From assembly GCF_019061125.1 (NCBI RefSeq), contig NZ_JAHQYI010000001.1, positions 620,001-684,000 on the forward strand: a stretch of DNA of 64,000 bases, written 5' to 3'. The position numbers and the translations under genes are program-made. Shown here piece by piece: positions 36,591 to 45,497 of this stretch (positions are counted from its first letter, which is position 1; every line of letters begins with the position of its first letter). Under the pieces are notes generated by a model that did not search any database, had not been told where the DNA came from, and worked only from the letters and a program-made list of their open reading frames with translations. Source of the stretch: Microbacterium sp. NC79. GTDB lineage: Bacteria > Actinomycetota > Actinomycetes > Actinomycetales > Microbacteriaceae.

Positions 36591-37188
36591 AGGCGTTCAG
36601 GTGGGCGGCTACCCAAGCCTCTCGCAGGCCTTCCCTCGCTCGCAGCGCAAGTTGAGCGGCAGCGGCAGGCTTCATGCCCAGGCGTGGGCCAACCTGTGCG
36701 GGCTTCAGCTGGTCAATTTCGGTGTACCACAGCACCTCTTGCCACCGCGCAGGGAGGCGTCGAAATGCCGAGAAGACCAAGACGCGATCGACCCCGGCGT
36801 CCATCTCTGCCGCGGAAGATTCCGGGTCGATGTACATGTCGAGGCCGTCAAGTGGAACCTCAGCGCGAGCGCGATCCCACGATGCGGCGGTGTTGCGGAT
36901 GCTGGTGAAGAGGTAGGGGCGAAAAGCGCCTCGCGGGCCGCCCCCGCTCAGAAGGGCTTGATATGCCCGGGTAAACGCCTCTTGTACGAGATCGTCGGGG
37001 TCGATCGAGGACGTTAGGGCGCGCGCCGCGGAGACGCCTGCGCGGTAATGACGTGACCACAGTGTCGCGTATTCATCCGAATCGCCCCGACGCACATCGT
37101 CGAGGGGGAGTCCGTCTTCTGGAAGTATCGATTGCGTGCTCACAGGCGACCATCTGCTGGGGAACTGGACTTCGGGTCCGTAAACCAT
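36589..37188 (-). CDS. ECF-type sigma factor, second copy, ending at a frameshift
   Basis: A 199-residue sigma factor closely related to the N-terminal part of the fusion at 33545-35476. Region 2 has DPDDLVQEAFTRAYQAL and region 4 has LPARWQEVLWYTEIDQLKPA. It ends ...AAHLNA at a TGA where the relative continues HLKSLDDGSMCQW; two fewer bases at this point cause the frame change. GTG at 37143 may be the true start, because it aligns with the GTG start of the relative. Without its anti-sigma part the factor could be constitutively free, if expressed. Confidence 0.8.
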   Translation of the reverse strand: MVYGPEVQFPSRWSPVSTQSILPEDGLPLDDVRRGDSDEYATLWSRHYRAGVSAARALTSSIDPDDLVQEAFTRAYQALLSGGGPRGAFRPYLFTSIRNTAASWDRARAEVPLDGLDMYIDPESSAAEMDAGVDRVLVFSAFRRLPARWQEVLWYTEIDQLKPAQVGPRLGMKPAAAAQLALRAREGLREAWVAAHLNA

Positions 37189-37310
37189 CCTCAGGCATTA
37201 TCTCGCAGGTACCAACCTCGAGGGTGCGTACCACGCACGTGGTGGCCGCTTTCTGTGCGTGCTATCCGTGAGTGTCGTGCGCAGAACCGTGTGTGACGCG
37301 CGCGATGAAG

Positions 37311-38480
37311 CTAAACGCGCGTCGCGTCTGCCCACACCGCGCGCACGTTGAGATCGCGGTCGAGCAGCACGGCATCGGCGGCATAACCGGGGCGTACCCG
37401 TCCATAACGGTCGGCGACGCCGATGGCCTCAGCGGCAACGCGGGTGAGTGCATCAATCGCCGTGGCGACTGGAACGCCGACACTCACGACGTTGCGCAAT
37501 GCCACATCCTGGGTCAACGTGGAGCCAGCAATTGAGTTGCCGTGCGTGAGGCGAGCGACGCCGTCGGTGACGGTGACCGCGAGATTGCCGAGCACGTAGT
37601 CGCCGTCGCCAGAACCCGCTGCCGCCATGGCGTCGGTGACGAGCACCACACGCCCAGGGGCACTCGCAAAAATCATGCGAATGAGGTCGAGGTCAACGTG
37701 GATGCCGTCGGCGATCAGCTCAAGGTACATGCGCGGGTCAGCGACGGCCGCAACGACGGGGCCGGGAGCGCGGTGGTGGATGCCAGGCATGGCATTGAAA
37801 GCGTGCGTGATGACGGTCGCGCCCGCGTCGCATGCGTCACGCGTGACGTCCGCATCGGCGTTTGTGTGACCGATCGCGGCGACGATGTCGTTCGAGACAA
37901 GCGCGCGGATCGCATCAAGGCCGCCGGGAAGCTCAGGGGCGATCGTGATCTGACGGATGACGCCGTTCGTCTCGGCGATGAGGCGCTCGATGGCGGCAGG
38001 GATTGGTTCGCGAAGGAGCGACTCTTCGTGGGCGCCCTTGTGGCCGGGGTCAAGGAAAGGGCCCTCGAGGTGAACACCGAGAATGTCAGAGCGCTCCGTC
38101 ATGCAAGCCGCGACGCTTGCCGTGCGCTGCAGGAGCGTATCGAGGTCAGCCGTGACGAGCGAAATCACCGCACGGGTGGTTCCGTGCATCCGATGCATGT
38201 CGCGCGCCGCCTTGATGGCTGCAGAACCGTCATCAAACGAGTGTCCGGCTCCGCCGTGCCCGTGAATATCGATAAACCCCGGGGCGAGGAGCGCGCCGTT
38301 ACCTGCGAGTTCCTGTGCGTCGATGACGGTCGTGCCGCGCTCGACGAGGTCATTCCAGCTATCGCCGGTGCCGGAAGCGACGACGCCATCGGCAGCGAGC
38401 AACACCCACGAGTCGGGTTGCAAGTCGCCGGCGTCTGCGAGTGTCGCCGAGTGGATAAGCGTTCTTACGCTGGAATCCAC
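37311..38480 (-). CDS. nagA: N-acetylglucosamine-6-phosphate deacetylase
   Basis: Removes acetate from N-acetylglucosamine-6-phosphate, feeding NagB. The 389 residues show the metal motif PGFIDIHGHGGAGHSF (about 66-81), the metal-ligand Glu in GVHLEGPFLDPGHKGAHE (about 131-148), two His in IGHTNAD and THAFNAM, and the late catalytic Asp in VLVTDAMAAAGSGDGDY. The GTG start overlaps the end of the upstream hexosaminidase gene by 16 bases, so the two form an operon. Confidence 0.95.
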   Translation of the reverse strand: MDSSVRTLIHSATLADAGDLQPDSWVLLAADGVVASGTGDSWNDLVERGTTVIDAQELAGNGALLAPGFIDIHGHGGAGHSFDDGSAAIKAARDMHRMHGTTRAVISLVTADLDTLLQRTASVAACMTERSDILGVHLEGPFLDPGHKGAHEESLLREPIPAAIERLIAETNGVIRQITIAPELPGGLDAIRALVSNDIVAAIGHTNADADVTRDACDAGATVITHAFNAMPGIHHRAPGPVVAAVADPRMYLELIADGIHVDLDLIRMIFASAPGRVVLVTDAMAAAGSGDGDYVLGNLAVTVTDGVARLTHGNSIAGSTLTQDVALRNVVSVGVPVATAIDALTRVAAEAIGVADRYGRVRPGYAADAVLLDRDLNVRAVWADATRV

Positions 38481-40006
38481 GAAATCTCCTCGGAGTTGTG
38501 AAAAGTGATTCCCTCAGACTGCCATGCCGATGCATGCGACGCGACTCGTGCACGGAAGGAGTCCCACGTGCGTTCCGGGGCATCCTGTGGGCTCCACGCG
38601 ATCTCGGCGACGGCTGCCGCGCGAGGGAAAGCCAAGGTGAAGACGTCGTCCATGGTGCGAGCCGATTCCGTCCAGAGCGGGGCCTCGACACCAATGATGG
38701 CGCTGGCCGGAACGCCCGAAATGATGTCGGTGGGCTCCCACGTGTATGCGGATTCGACCGACGTTGGACCGTTCGCCCAGATGAGGCCGAGCGGGTGGTC
38801 TGCGGTTGGTTTCATGTCGAGGTAGCTGACGTCGGCAGGGGACAGAATGAGCGAGCCGCCGTTTGTCACGAAGGCGCGTGCCTCATCGTCGTAACCGGGC
38901 TGGGGCTGCAGGTATCCCCAGTACTGCCCAATGGTTCCGGCTGCCAACCCCGGAGCCTTACCGGCTTCGTGCCAGGCGATCGGGGTCTTGCCTGTCTCGG
39001 CGACAGCACGAGACGCCATCGCGATGAACGCTGCGAAGTCTTCGTCCGTCGTGCCGAGCGACTCATCGCCACCCAGGTGGACGTACGGGCCGGGGGTTGC
39101 CGCTGCAACCTCACGGAAGATCTCTCGAACGAAAGCGTCGGTGGCGGGGTCGTCGATCTTGAGGCTGGAAAAGCCCACGCACCATCCGACGTATGACTCG
39201 CCGTGAATGGGGAGGTCTTGCTGGAAGAGCTTCGCCGTGTCGGTGACGGAGTCCATGATGGCGGTCGGTTTGGTGAACTCCGGATAGGCCACGGTGACGG
39301 CGTGAGTGTGGCCAGGAACATCAATTTCCGGGACGACCGTCATGTGGCGCGATGCAGCATAAGCAACGATTTCGGCGTAGTCCGCCTGGGTATAGAAGCC
39401 GCCACGGTCACCGAGCGCCGCCGTGGCTGAAGCCTTCTCGGTCAACTGGGGGAATGACTCACTCTGCAGACGCCAACCCTGGTCGTCGGTCAGGTGAAGG
39501 TGGAGCACGTTGTACTTATAGCCGCTCATCGCGTCGATGTACCGCTTCACATCATCGACGCCAAAGAAGTGCCGAGCCACGTCGAGCATGACACCGCGGT
39601 ACGCGTATCGAGGGGCATCAGCGATGCGTGCACCCGTAATGAACCAGCCGTCGTGGTCGTGGCTGAGGAGTTGGCGCACCGTCTGGGCTGCCCAGAAGGC
39701 CCCCGCAGACGCAAATGCTGTCACCTCAACGACACCGTCCGTCGTGTCGATGCGATAGGCCTCGACAGATAACGGAGCGTCGGTCTCCAAGCGAAACACA
39801 ATGTCACCAGACGTCATGTCGGCGGAGTCTGTGACGACGAGTTCCAGACCCGTGCGTGCGGCGATCGCGTTGGCCAGGCACTGCGCTTCGCGTTGCAAGC
39901 CGGCGGGCGCAACCACGCGACTCATCCCGGTCAGATGGACAGGGGGAGCGGGTGCAAGAGATTCCGGAAACGGAACCAGGGACGGCGTCGTCGCAACGAA
40001 TGTCAT
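38465..40006 (-). CDS. Beta-N-acetylhexosaminidase, GH20
   Basis: A 513-residue exo-hexosaminidase. A GH20 N-terminal domain (about 1-130) precedes the catalytic barrel (about 135-480) with HLHLTDDQGWRLQSESFPQL and the catalytic Asp-Glu in VHLGGDESLG. There is no signal peptide, so it probably acts on imported chito-oligosaccharides. The ATG at 40006 is chosen because the family fold begins there; a repressor-type half-site lies just upstream. Co-transcribed with nagA. Unlike the first GH20, its N-terminus is conventional. Confidence 0.94.
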   Translation of the reverse strand: MTFVATTPSLVPFPESLAPAPPVHLTGMSRVVAPAGLQREAQCLANAIAARTGLELVVTDSADMTSGDIVFRLETDAPLSVEAYRIDTTDGVVEVTAFASAGAFWAAQTVRQLLSHDHDGWFITGARIADAPRYAYRGVMLDVARHFFGVDDVKRYIDAMSGYKYNVLHLHLTDDQGWRLQSESFPQLTEKASATAALGDRGGFYTQADYAEIVAYAASRHMTVVPEIDVPGHTHAVTVAYPEFTKPTAIMDSVTDTAKLFQQDLPIHGESYVGWCVGFSSLKIDDPATDAFVREIFREVAAATPGPYVHLGGDESLGTTDEDFAAFIAMASRAVAETGKTPIAWHEAGKAPGLAAGTIGQYWGYLQPQPGYDDEARAFVTNGGSLILSPADVSYLDMKPTADHPLGLIWANGPTSVESAYTWEPTDIISGVPASAIIGVEAPLWTESARTMDDVFTLAFPRAAAVAEIAWSPQDAPERTWDSFRARVASHASAWQSEGITFHNSEEISWIPA

Positions 40007-40009
40007 GTA

Positions 40010-40025
40010 AGGAAACCTAACAAAC
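40010..40025 (-). promoter_or_regulatory. Candidate ROK half-site before the second GH20 gene
   Basis: CTAACAAAC (40017-40025 on +) is identical to the right arm of the palindrome at 25138-25164. It lies 10-20 bases upstream of the GH20 start, suggesting that both amino-sugar loci share one repressor. Confidence 0.4.
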
Positions 40026-40068
40026 CTGACGATCTCCGACAAGTGAACAGGAAAGGGTATGCTTTTTT

Positions 40069-40140
40069 CGTCGCGACTGGCGTTCAGGTGGGTGACCACC
40101 GGGGAGCGAACACATTCCTTCGACCGCACGCCTGGGCCGA
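40069..40140 (+). ncRNA. ZTP (ZMP) riboswitch, pfl motif
   Basis: The conserved blocks of the pfl RNA are present in order: GCGACTGGCG, then AGGTGG with loop and ACCACCGGGGAGCG, a variable linker, and GCACGCCTGGGC. It senses ZTP/ZMP, which accumulate when 10-formyl-tetrahydrofolate is short, and typically raises expression of folate-cycle genes; glyA-folD directly follow. A -10-like TATGCT lies at 40058-40063. No clear terminator hairpin is seen before the ribosome site GGAGG (about 40163), so control may be translational. Confidence 0.93.
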
Positions 40141-40176
40141 TGTGTACATCTCTCAATCCTTCGTGGAGGTAACGCC

Positions 40177-41451
40177 GTGACCGAATCCTTCTTCAACGCT
40201 CCGCTGAGCGAGGTAGACCCCGAGATCGCAGAAGTACTTGAGCGCGAACTGGTTCGCCAGCGCTCGTACCTCGAGATGATCGCGTCGGAGAACATTGTTC
40301 CCGTCGCTGTTCTGCAGTCGCAGGGCTCGGTGCTCACCAACAAGTACGCCGAGGGCTACCCCGGTCGCCGCTACTACGGCGGTTGCGAAGAGGTCGACGT
40401 GGCCGAAGAACTCGCAATCTCGCGCGCCAAGGAACTGTTTGGTGCTCAGTTCGCTAACGTTCAGCCGCACTCCGGTGCCACCGCGAACGCTGCCGTGCTG
40501 CACGCCATCGCACGCCCGGGTGACACCCTTCTTGGCCTCGCCCTTGACCAGGGTGGTCACCTGACGCACGGCATGAAGATCAACTTCTCGGGCCGCCTCT
40601 ACAACATCGTCGCGTACGGCGTTAACGAAGAAACCTCGCTCATTGACATGGACGAGGTTCGTCGCCTCGCCCTCGAGCACAAGCCGAAGGTCATCATCGC
40701 CGGATGGTCGGCATACCCGCGTCAGCTCGATTTCGCGAAGTTCCGTGAGATTGCTGACGAGGTTGGCGCCTACCTCTGGGTCGACATGGCTCACTTTGCT
40801 GGTCTCGTTGCCGCTGGCGTTCACCCGAACCCGGTGCCGCACGCACACGTCGTCTCCTCCACCGTGCACAAGACGATTGGTGGCCCGCGTTCGGGCTTCA
40901 TCCTGACGAACGACGCTGACCTGGCGAAGAAGATCAACACGGCTGTCTTCCCTGGACAGCAGGGTGGTCCGCTCATGCACGTTATCGCTGCGAAGGCGAC
41001 CGCATTCAAGCTCGCGGGCACCGCAGAGTTCAAGGACCGCCAGGAGCGCACACTTCGTGGTGCTGCCATCCTCGCCGACCGCCTCACCCAGGCAGACGTT
41101 GCGGGTGCGGGCATCTCGGTCCGCTCGGGCGGAACCGACGTGCACCTCGTGCTCGTTGACCTGCGTAACGCTGAGATCGACGGCAAGCAGGCAGAGGATC
41201 TGCTCGACGAAATTCACATCACCGTCAACCGCAACGCGGTTCCGAACGACCCGCGCCCGCCGATGGTGACGTCGGGCCTGCGCATCGGTACGCCGGCGCT
41301 GGCAACGCGTGGTTTCGGCGACGCCGAGTTCACCGAGGTTGCCGACGTGATCGCTCTGGCTCTGCAGCCGGGCGCAGACGTAGAGGCTCTGCGGGCACGC
41401 GTTGACGTGCTCGCGGCAGCTTTCCCGCTGTACCCCGAACTGCAGCAGTAA
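40177..41451 (+). CDS. glyA: Serine hydroxymethyltransferase
   Basis: PLP enzyme converting serine and tetrahydrofolate to glycine and methylene-tetrahydrofolate. The 424 residues include [12 protein letters not shown] (about 29-40), [11 protein letters not shown] (about 52-62), [14 protein letters not shown] and the PLP lysine motif [14 protein letters not shown] (about 227-240). The GTG start follows GTGGAGGT. It is controlled by the ZTP riboswitch and followed by folD after two bases. Confidence 0.97.
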   Translation: MTESFFNAPLSEVDPEIAEVLERELVRQRSYLEMIASENIVPVAVLQSQGSVLTNKYAEGYPGRRYYGGCEEVDVAEELAISRAKELFGAQFANVQPHSGATANAAVLHAIARPGDTLLGLALDQGGHLTHGMKINFSGRLYNIVAYGVNEETSLIDMDEVRRLALEHKPKVIIAGWSAYPRQLDFAKFREIADEVGAYLWVDMAHFAGLVAAGVHPNPVPHAHVVSSTVHKTIGGPRSGFILTNDADLAKKINTAVFPGQQGGPLMHVIAAKATAFKLAGTAEFKDRQERTLRGAAILADRLTQADVAGAGISVRSGGTDVHLVLVDLRNAEIDGKQAEDLLDEIHITVNRNAVPNDPRPPMVTSGLRIGTPALATRGFGDAEFTEVADVIALALQPGADVEALRARVDVLAAAFPLYPELQQ

Positions 41452-41453
41452 GC

Positions 41454-42335
41454 ATGACCGCGCAGATTCTTGACGGCAAGGCTGCGGCTGCGGCGATCAA
41501 AGAAGAGCTGACTGCGCGCGTCGCTGCTCTTGCAGCGAAGGGCGTGGTTCCGGGTATCGCCACTGTGCTGGTTGGTGCTGATCCGGCGTCGCAACTGTAT
41601 GTCGGTATGAAGCACAGGCAGTCTGAGGCCGTCGGGATGAACTCGATTCAGCGCGAGCTTCCTGCCGACGCCACGCAGGCTGAGGTGGAGGCGCTGATCG
41701 ACGAGCTCAATGCCGACGAGACGTGCCACGGGTACATCGTGCAGCTCCCGCTGCCGAAGCACCTCGACACCGACGCGATTCTTGAGCGCATTGATCCTGC
41801 GAAGGATGCCGATGGGCTGCACCCGACCAACCTTGGTCGTCTTGTGCTGAATGTCAACAACCCGATCACAACGCCGCTTCCCTGCACGCCGCGTGGCGTG
41901 ATCGAGCTGCTGCAGCGCAACGGTTACGACCTGAACGGCAAGCACGTGGTCGTCGTTGGTCGTGGCGTCACGATTGGCCGGCCCATGGGCCTGCTGCTCA
42001 CGCGCCGTGACATCAACGCCACCGTCACGCAAGTGCACACCGGTACGCCCGACATGGGCCCGTACCTGCGGCAAGCGGACGTCATCGTGGCCGGTGCCGG
42101 TGTGAAGCACCTGATCCGTGCGGAAGACGTGAAGCCCGGCGCCGCCGTGCTTGATGTCGGTGTGACGCGCGAGACCGATCCGGAGACGGGCAAGAGCCGC
42201 GTCTTCGGTGACGTGCACCCGGGTGTTGCAGAGGTCGCTGGCTTCCTGTCGCCGAACCCTGGGGGTGTCGGCCCGATGACGGTTGCCCTGCTGATGACAA
42301 ACGTGGTGGAGGCTGCTGAGCGCGCCAGCGCTTAA
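41454..42335 (+). CDS. folD: Methylenetetrahydrofolate dehydrogenase/cyclohydrolase
   Basis: Oxidises methylene-tetrahydrofolate and opens the ring to 10-formyl-tetrahydrofolate, the cofactor of PurN and PurH. The 293 residues contain [19 protein letters not shown] (about 37-55, with catalytic Tyr and Lys), [10 protein letters not shown] (about 97-106), [11 protein letters not shown] and the nucleotide-binding [14 protein letters not shown] (about 168-181). Operon partner of glyA under the same riboswitch. Confidence 0.97.
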   Translation: MTAQILDGKAAAAAIKEELTARVAALAAKGVVPGIATVLVGADPASQLYVGMKHRQSEAVGMNSIQRELPADATQAEVEALIDELNADETCHGYIVQLPLPKHLDTDAILERIDPAKDADGLHPTNLGRLVLNVNNPITTPLPCTPRGVIELLQRNGYDLNGKHVVVVGRGVTIGRPMGLLLTRRDINATVTQVHTGTPDMGPYLRQADVIVAGAGVKHLIRAEDVKPGAAVLDVGVTRETDPETGKSRVFGDVHPGVAEVAGFLSPNPGGVGPMTVALLMTNVVEAAERASA

Positions 42336-42350
42336 GACCCCGCACGCGAA

Positions 42351-42392
42351 CGAATGGCTGCGCCCGAGCTTGGGTGCAGCCATTCGTGTTTT
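42351..42392 (+). terminator. Terminator after glyA-folD
   Basis: CGAATGGCTGCGCCC pairs with GGGTGCAGCCATTCG (one G-T pair), followed by TGTTTTCC. Confidence 0.88.
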
Positions 42393-42457
42393 CCTGCGGT
42401 TTTGAGGGCGCAGCCATGATTCCGGGTGCGTCTATCGCGAGCGGCTCCCTGTGGCGT

Positions 42458-43285
42458 TCACTCCGTGGCGGGGGTCACGGGAACAGCATTGGGGGCCGGG
42501 ATGGCCGTGGAAGACAACAGTGCGCCAATCTGGTCGGCGACCTGAAGGACAGCCGACACATGGTCCCGAATTTCGCCCAGGTTCTCACGCTTGTGCTCAC
42601 CAATGCTGACTGAACCGATTGCGCGGCTACCGACGTACACAGGCGCCGCAACTGCACGGGTATTGAGGTCATATTCGCCGGCGGAATATGCCCAGCCGCG
42701 TTCAGCGACAGCCACCATTTCCGCCTCGATCGCGGTGGCGTCGTCGGCCGTGAGGTCGTTGAATTTGGCGAGCGGAATCGTGTACATCAGGGCCTGCCGC
42801 GCTGACGCTGACAGGGTGGCGAAATACGCTCGGGAGGTCGCTCCGGCGTGTGCGGGGTAGAGCTCGCCCACCATGGAATGATCGCGCATGGGGGACTCGT
42901 TCGCGCCATCCACGTACGCCACGGCGCGGACATACGCGCCGTCAGCAACCGCGAATACGGCACTGCGGCGCGTGGCATCTGCCAGTGCGGTCAAATAGGG
43001 CTCGACAAGCGCGGCCATGCCGCCGCGGCGCTCCCAGGTTGAGGCAATTCGCCATAGTGCCGGGCCGAGCCTATAGCGGCGCGTTGTCGGGTCGGCGTGG
43101 AGGAAACCGCGCGAGGCCAAAGTTGCAAGCAAACGTTGCGCTGTCGACTTGTCAAGGTCGAGCTCTCGCGCCAGTTCCATCACTCCCCAGTCAGTCCGTC
43201 GCGAAGAAAACGACAACAAAACGTTGAGTGCCCGATCAACGGTCTGTAAGACGCCGCTCGATGTTGACGATGAGCCTTCGGCCAC
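42458..43285 (-). CDS. IclR family transcriptional regulator
   Basis: A 275-residue regulator. The N-terminal winged helix (about 15-75) has LQTVDRALNVLLSFSSR and ELDLDKSTAQRLLATLASRG; the C-terminal effector domain (about 90-260) ends with YVGSRAIGSVSI, typical of IclR. The GTG start at 43285 follows AAGGAG at 43291-43296, and the very long upstream frame has no domain content. It is divergent from the peptide-transport operon, which it probably controls through a palindrome between them. Confidence 0.88.
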   Translation of the reverse strand: MAEGSSSTSSGVLQTVDRALNVLLSFSSRRTDWGVMELARELDLDKSTAQRLLATLASRGFLHADPTTRRYRLGPALWRIASTWERRGGMAALVEPYLTALADATRRSAVFAVADGAYVRAVAYVDGANESPMRDHSMVGELYPAHAGATSRAYFATLSASARQALMYTIPLAKFNDLTADDATAIEAEMVAVAERGWAYSAGEYDLNTRAVAAPVYVGSRAIGSVSIGEHKRENLGEIRDHVSAVLQVADQIGALLSSTAIPAPNAVPVTPATE

Positions 43286-43425
43286 GTGTGCTCCTTCATG
43301 TGGTCGCGAGAAAGCCTGCGCTGATCTGCACATTGCTGGTTGCGTTGTGGGCCCGTCTATCGCTGATGGCGACGGCCGTTCCCGATGCCTAAGCCTAGGG
43401 GTCGATGTGCCTGAATGGGAAGCCG

Positions 43426-43440
43426 TCTCATATAATGAGA
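43426..43440 (+). promoter_or_regulatory. Palindrome with embedded consensus -10, probable IclR operator
   Basis: TCTCATATAATGAGA has perfect 6-bp arms, and the hexamer TATAAT (43431-43436) lies at its centre. A repressor here would directly block the promoter of the operon starting at 43541. Confidence 0.6.
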
Positions 43441-43540
43441 AACGGTTGCGAAGTGGTCTACGCACACCCGATAGTTGCATCACGTCATAACAACGTGGCT
43501 GACACACGGCTCGAAGTAGAGCTCTGACCAAGGGAGCACA

Positions 43541-44548
43541 GTGCGCACCGTACTCCGGCGAATCGCCGCGATGATCCCCACTCTGCTGGGCGTCATCGTG
43601 TTGATCTTCCTCATCACACGAGTGCTGCCAGGCGATCCTGCTCGCACGCTCGCGGGAGAGAACGCGGCAGACAGTGTGGTGGATAAACTCCGCGAAGACA
43701 TGGGGCTCAACAAGCCCCTGTGGCAGCAATTCTTCGACTATTGCGCTGGCCTCTTTCAGGGCGACCTCGGTTTCGCCTGGCACACAGGTCGCCCGGTGGC
43801 AGAAGACTTTGCGACCCGCTTCCCCGCCACAGTGGAACTCGCACTTGCGGCACTGCTGATCGGTATCTTGATCGGCATTCCGCTCGGCATCCTCGGTGCC
43901 ATGTACCGCGGTCGCCTCGCTGACCACGTCGCCCGCGTGGTTGCCCTCGTCGGCGCTTCGATGCCGTTGTTCTGGCTCGGCCTCCTGGTGATCTCGCTGT
44001 TTTACGGAACTCTCGGATGGGCACCTGCCCCCATCGGGCGTATCGATGATTCGATGAACCCGCCCACCACAATCACGGGACTGTACGTCATCGACAGCAT
44101 CCTGACCGGCGATATGGCGGCGCTCGGCAGCGTGCTCGCACACCTGTTCTGGCCGGCGATGGTGCTCTCGGTGGGCGCGATCGCGATCATTTCCCGGATG
44201 ACGCGCTCAGCAATGCTCGAAGTGCTCGGACAGGACTACATTCGCACCGCGCAAGCGAAAGGCATGGGTCCAGGCAAGGTGATCGGTGGCCACGCGCTAA
44301 AGAATGCTGCTCCCTCGATCGTCACCATTGTCGGTCTTGAACTCGGACAGCTTCTGGGCGGTGCAGTCATCACCGAAACCATCTTTAGCTGGCCGGGCGT
44401 CGGTAACTACGTCGTGCAGTCCATCAACGCGACCGACTACGCCCCGGTCCAGGCGATGACGCTTCTCGCTGCCGTGATCTATCTCGTCGTCAATCTTCTT
44501 GTTGACGTCTCCCAGGGAATCTTCGACCCGAAGGTGCGAAATGCCTGA
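43541..44548 (+). CDS. Peptide/nickel-type ABC transporter permease, DppB family
   Basis: A 335-residue membrane subunit with six helices. It begins with the DppB signature IPTLLGVIVLIFLITRVLPGDPA (about 10-32) and carries the EAA-type loop YIRTAQAKGMGPGKVIGGHALKNA (about 229-252). The GTG start follows AAGGGAG. Its stop overlaps the next permease by 8 bases. Substrates in this class are di-/oligopeptides or similar compounds. Confidence 0.92.
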   Translation: MRTVLRRIAAMIPTLLGVIVLIFLITRVLPGDPARTLAGENAADSVVDKLREDMGLNKPLWQQFFDYCAGLFQGDLGFAWHTGRPVAEDFATRFPATVELALAALLIGILIGIPLGILGAMYRGRLADHVARVVALVGASMPLFWLGLLVISLFYGTLGWAPAPIGRIDDSMNPPTTITGLYVIDSILTGDMAALGSVLAHLFWPAMVLSVGAIAIISRMTRSAMLEVLGQDYIRTAQAKGMGPGKVIGGHALKNAAPSIVTIVGLELGQLLGGAVITETIFSWPGVGNYVVQSINATDYAPVQAMTLLAAVIYLVVNLLVDVSQGIFDPKVRNA

Positions 44549-45458
44549 CACCACTCCCACCACAAAAATGACCACCTCGACGATGGCGATCGTGACTCGC
44601 GCAAACCGCGAGCCCGGCACGAACGCATTCACGCTGTTGCTACGCAACCCGGCAGCGGTTGCCGGCGCCCTCATCATTCTGCTGTGGACAATCGGTGGCA
44701 TCGTCACCATTTTCTGGACGCCATACCCGCCCAACGAGACCGGCGTCGGTCCGCTCCTCGAGGCACCGTCCGGCGCACACTGGTTTGGTACTGACAACTA
44801 CGGCCGCGACATCCTCTCGCGCGTTCTCGCCGGCGCACGCGTCTCGCTATGGACCGGCCTCATCGCGGTCGCCGTTTCGGTTGTGATCGGCGTACCGCTC
44901 GGTGCGATCGCCGGTTACGTCCGCGGTGCCACCGGCATGGTGATCATGCGCATCATGGACATGCTGCTGTCGTTCCCGTCGCTGCTGCTGGCGATGGCGC
45001 TTGCCGTCGCACTTGGCCCGGGATTGAGCTCCGCCATGATCGCGGTTGGGATCGTCGGCATCCCGGAGTTTGCCCGCATCATGTACGGACAGACCACGTC
45101 GCTGCGCGAACGTGAGTTCGTTGAGGCTTCTCGTGCGATTGGCCTGCGAGACGCCGTCATCCTTTTCCGCCACATCTTGCCCAATGGCCTCGTGCCGATC
45201 ATCGTGCGCTGTGCGCTCGGTATGGGGTACGCCATCCTTACCGCCGCAGCGCTGAGCTTTATCGGCCTGGGCGCACAGCCACCGCTCGCTGAATGGGGTG
45301 TCATGATCTCCGACGGTCGCGGATACATCATTTCAGGCGAATGGTGGATGACTTTCTTCCCCGGCCTCGCGATTGCGACGTCCATCCTGGGCTTCAACCT
45401 CCTGGGCGATGGCCTACGCGACGTGCTTGATCCGCGCCTTCGTACCTCCGCTCGCTGA
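44541..45458 (+). CDS. Peptide-type ABC transporter permease, DppC family
   Basis: A 305-residue partner permease. It has the DppC N-terminal domain with HWFGTDNYGRDILSRVLAGA (about 77-96) and the ATPase-contact loop FVEASRAIGLRDAVILFRHI (about 193-212). ATG 44541 is used rather than an earlier ATG deep in the upstream gene. Operon continues with the binding protein. Confidence 0.92.
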   Translation: MPDTTPTTKMTTSTMAIVTRANREPGTNAFTLLLRNPAAVAGALIILLWTIGGIVTIFWTPYPPNETGVGPLLEAPSGAHWFGTDNYGRDILSRVLAGARVSLWTGLIAVAVSVVIGVPLGAIAGYVRGATGMVIMRIMDMLLSFPSLLLAMALAVALGPGLSSAMIAVGIVGIPEFARIMYGQTTSLREREFVEASRAIGLRDAVILFRHILPNGLVPIIVRCALGMGYAILTAAALSFIGLGAQPPLAEWGVMISDGRGYIISGEWWMTFFPGLAIATSILGFNLLGDGLRDVLDPRLRTSAR

Positions 45459-45497
45459 GTTTCCCTACCCCCGCAACACCACAGAAAGAGCAGTTAC

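Noticed and set aside
36589..36597. Treating the sigma frameshift as proven programmed recoding
   Set aside because: The GCC-to-CCT re-pairing would be imperfect and the locus shows other decay; kept only as a hypothesis.
42458..44143. 561-codon frame extending the IclR gene upstream
   Set aside because: The extension has no domains and is antisense to the DppB-type gene; a GTG with a good ribosome site marks the IclR start.
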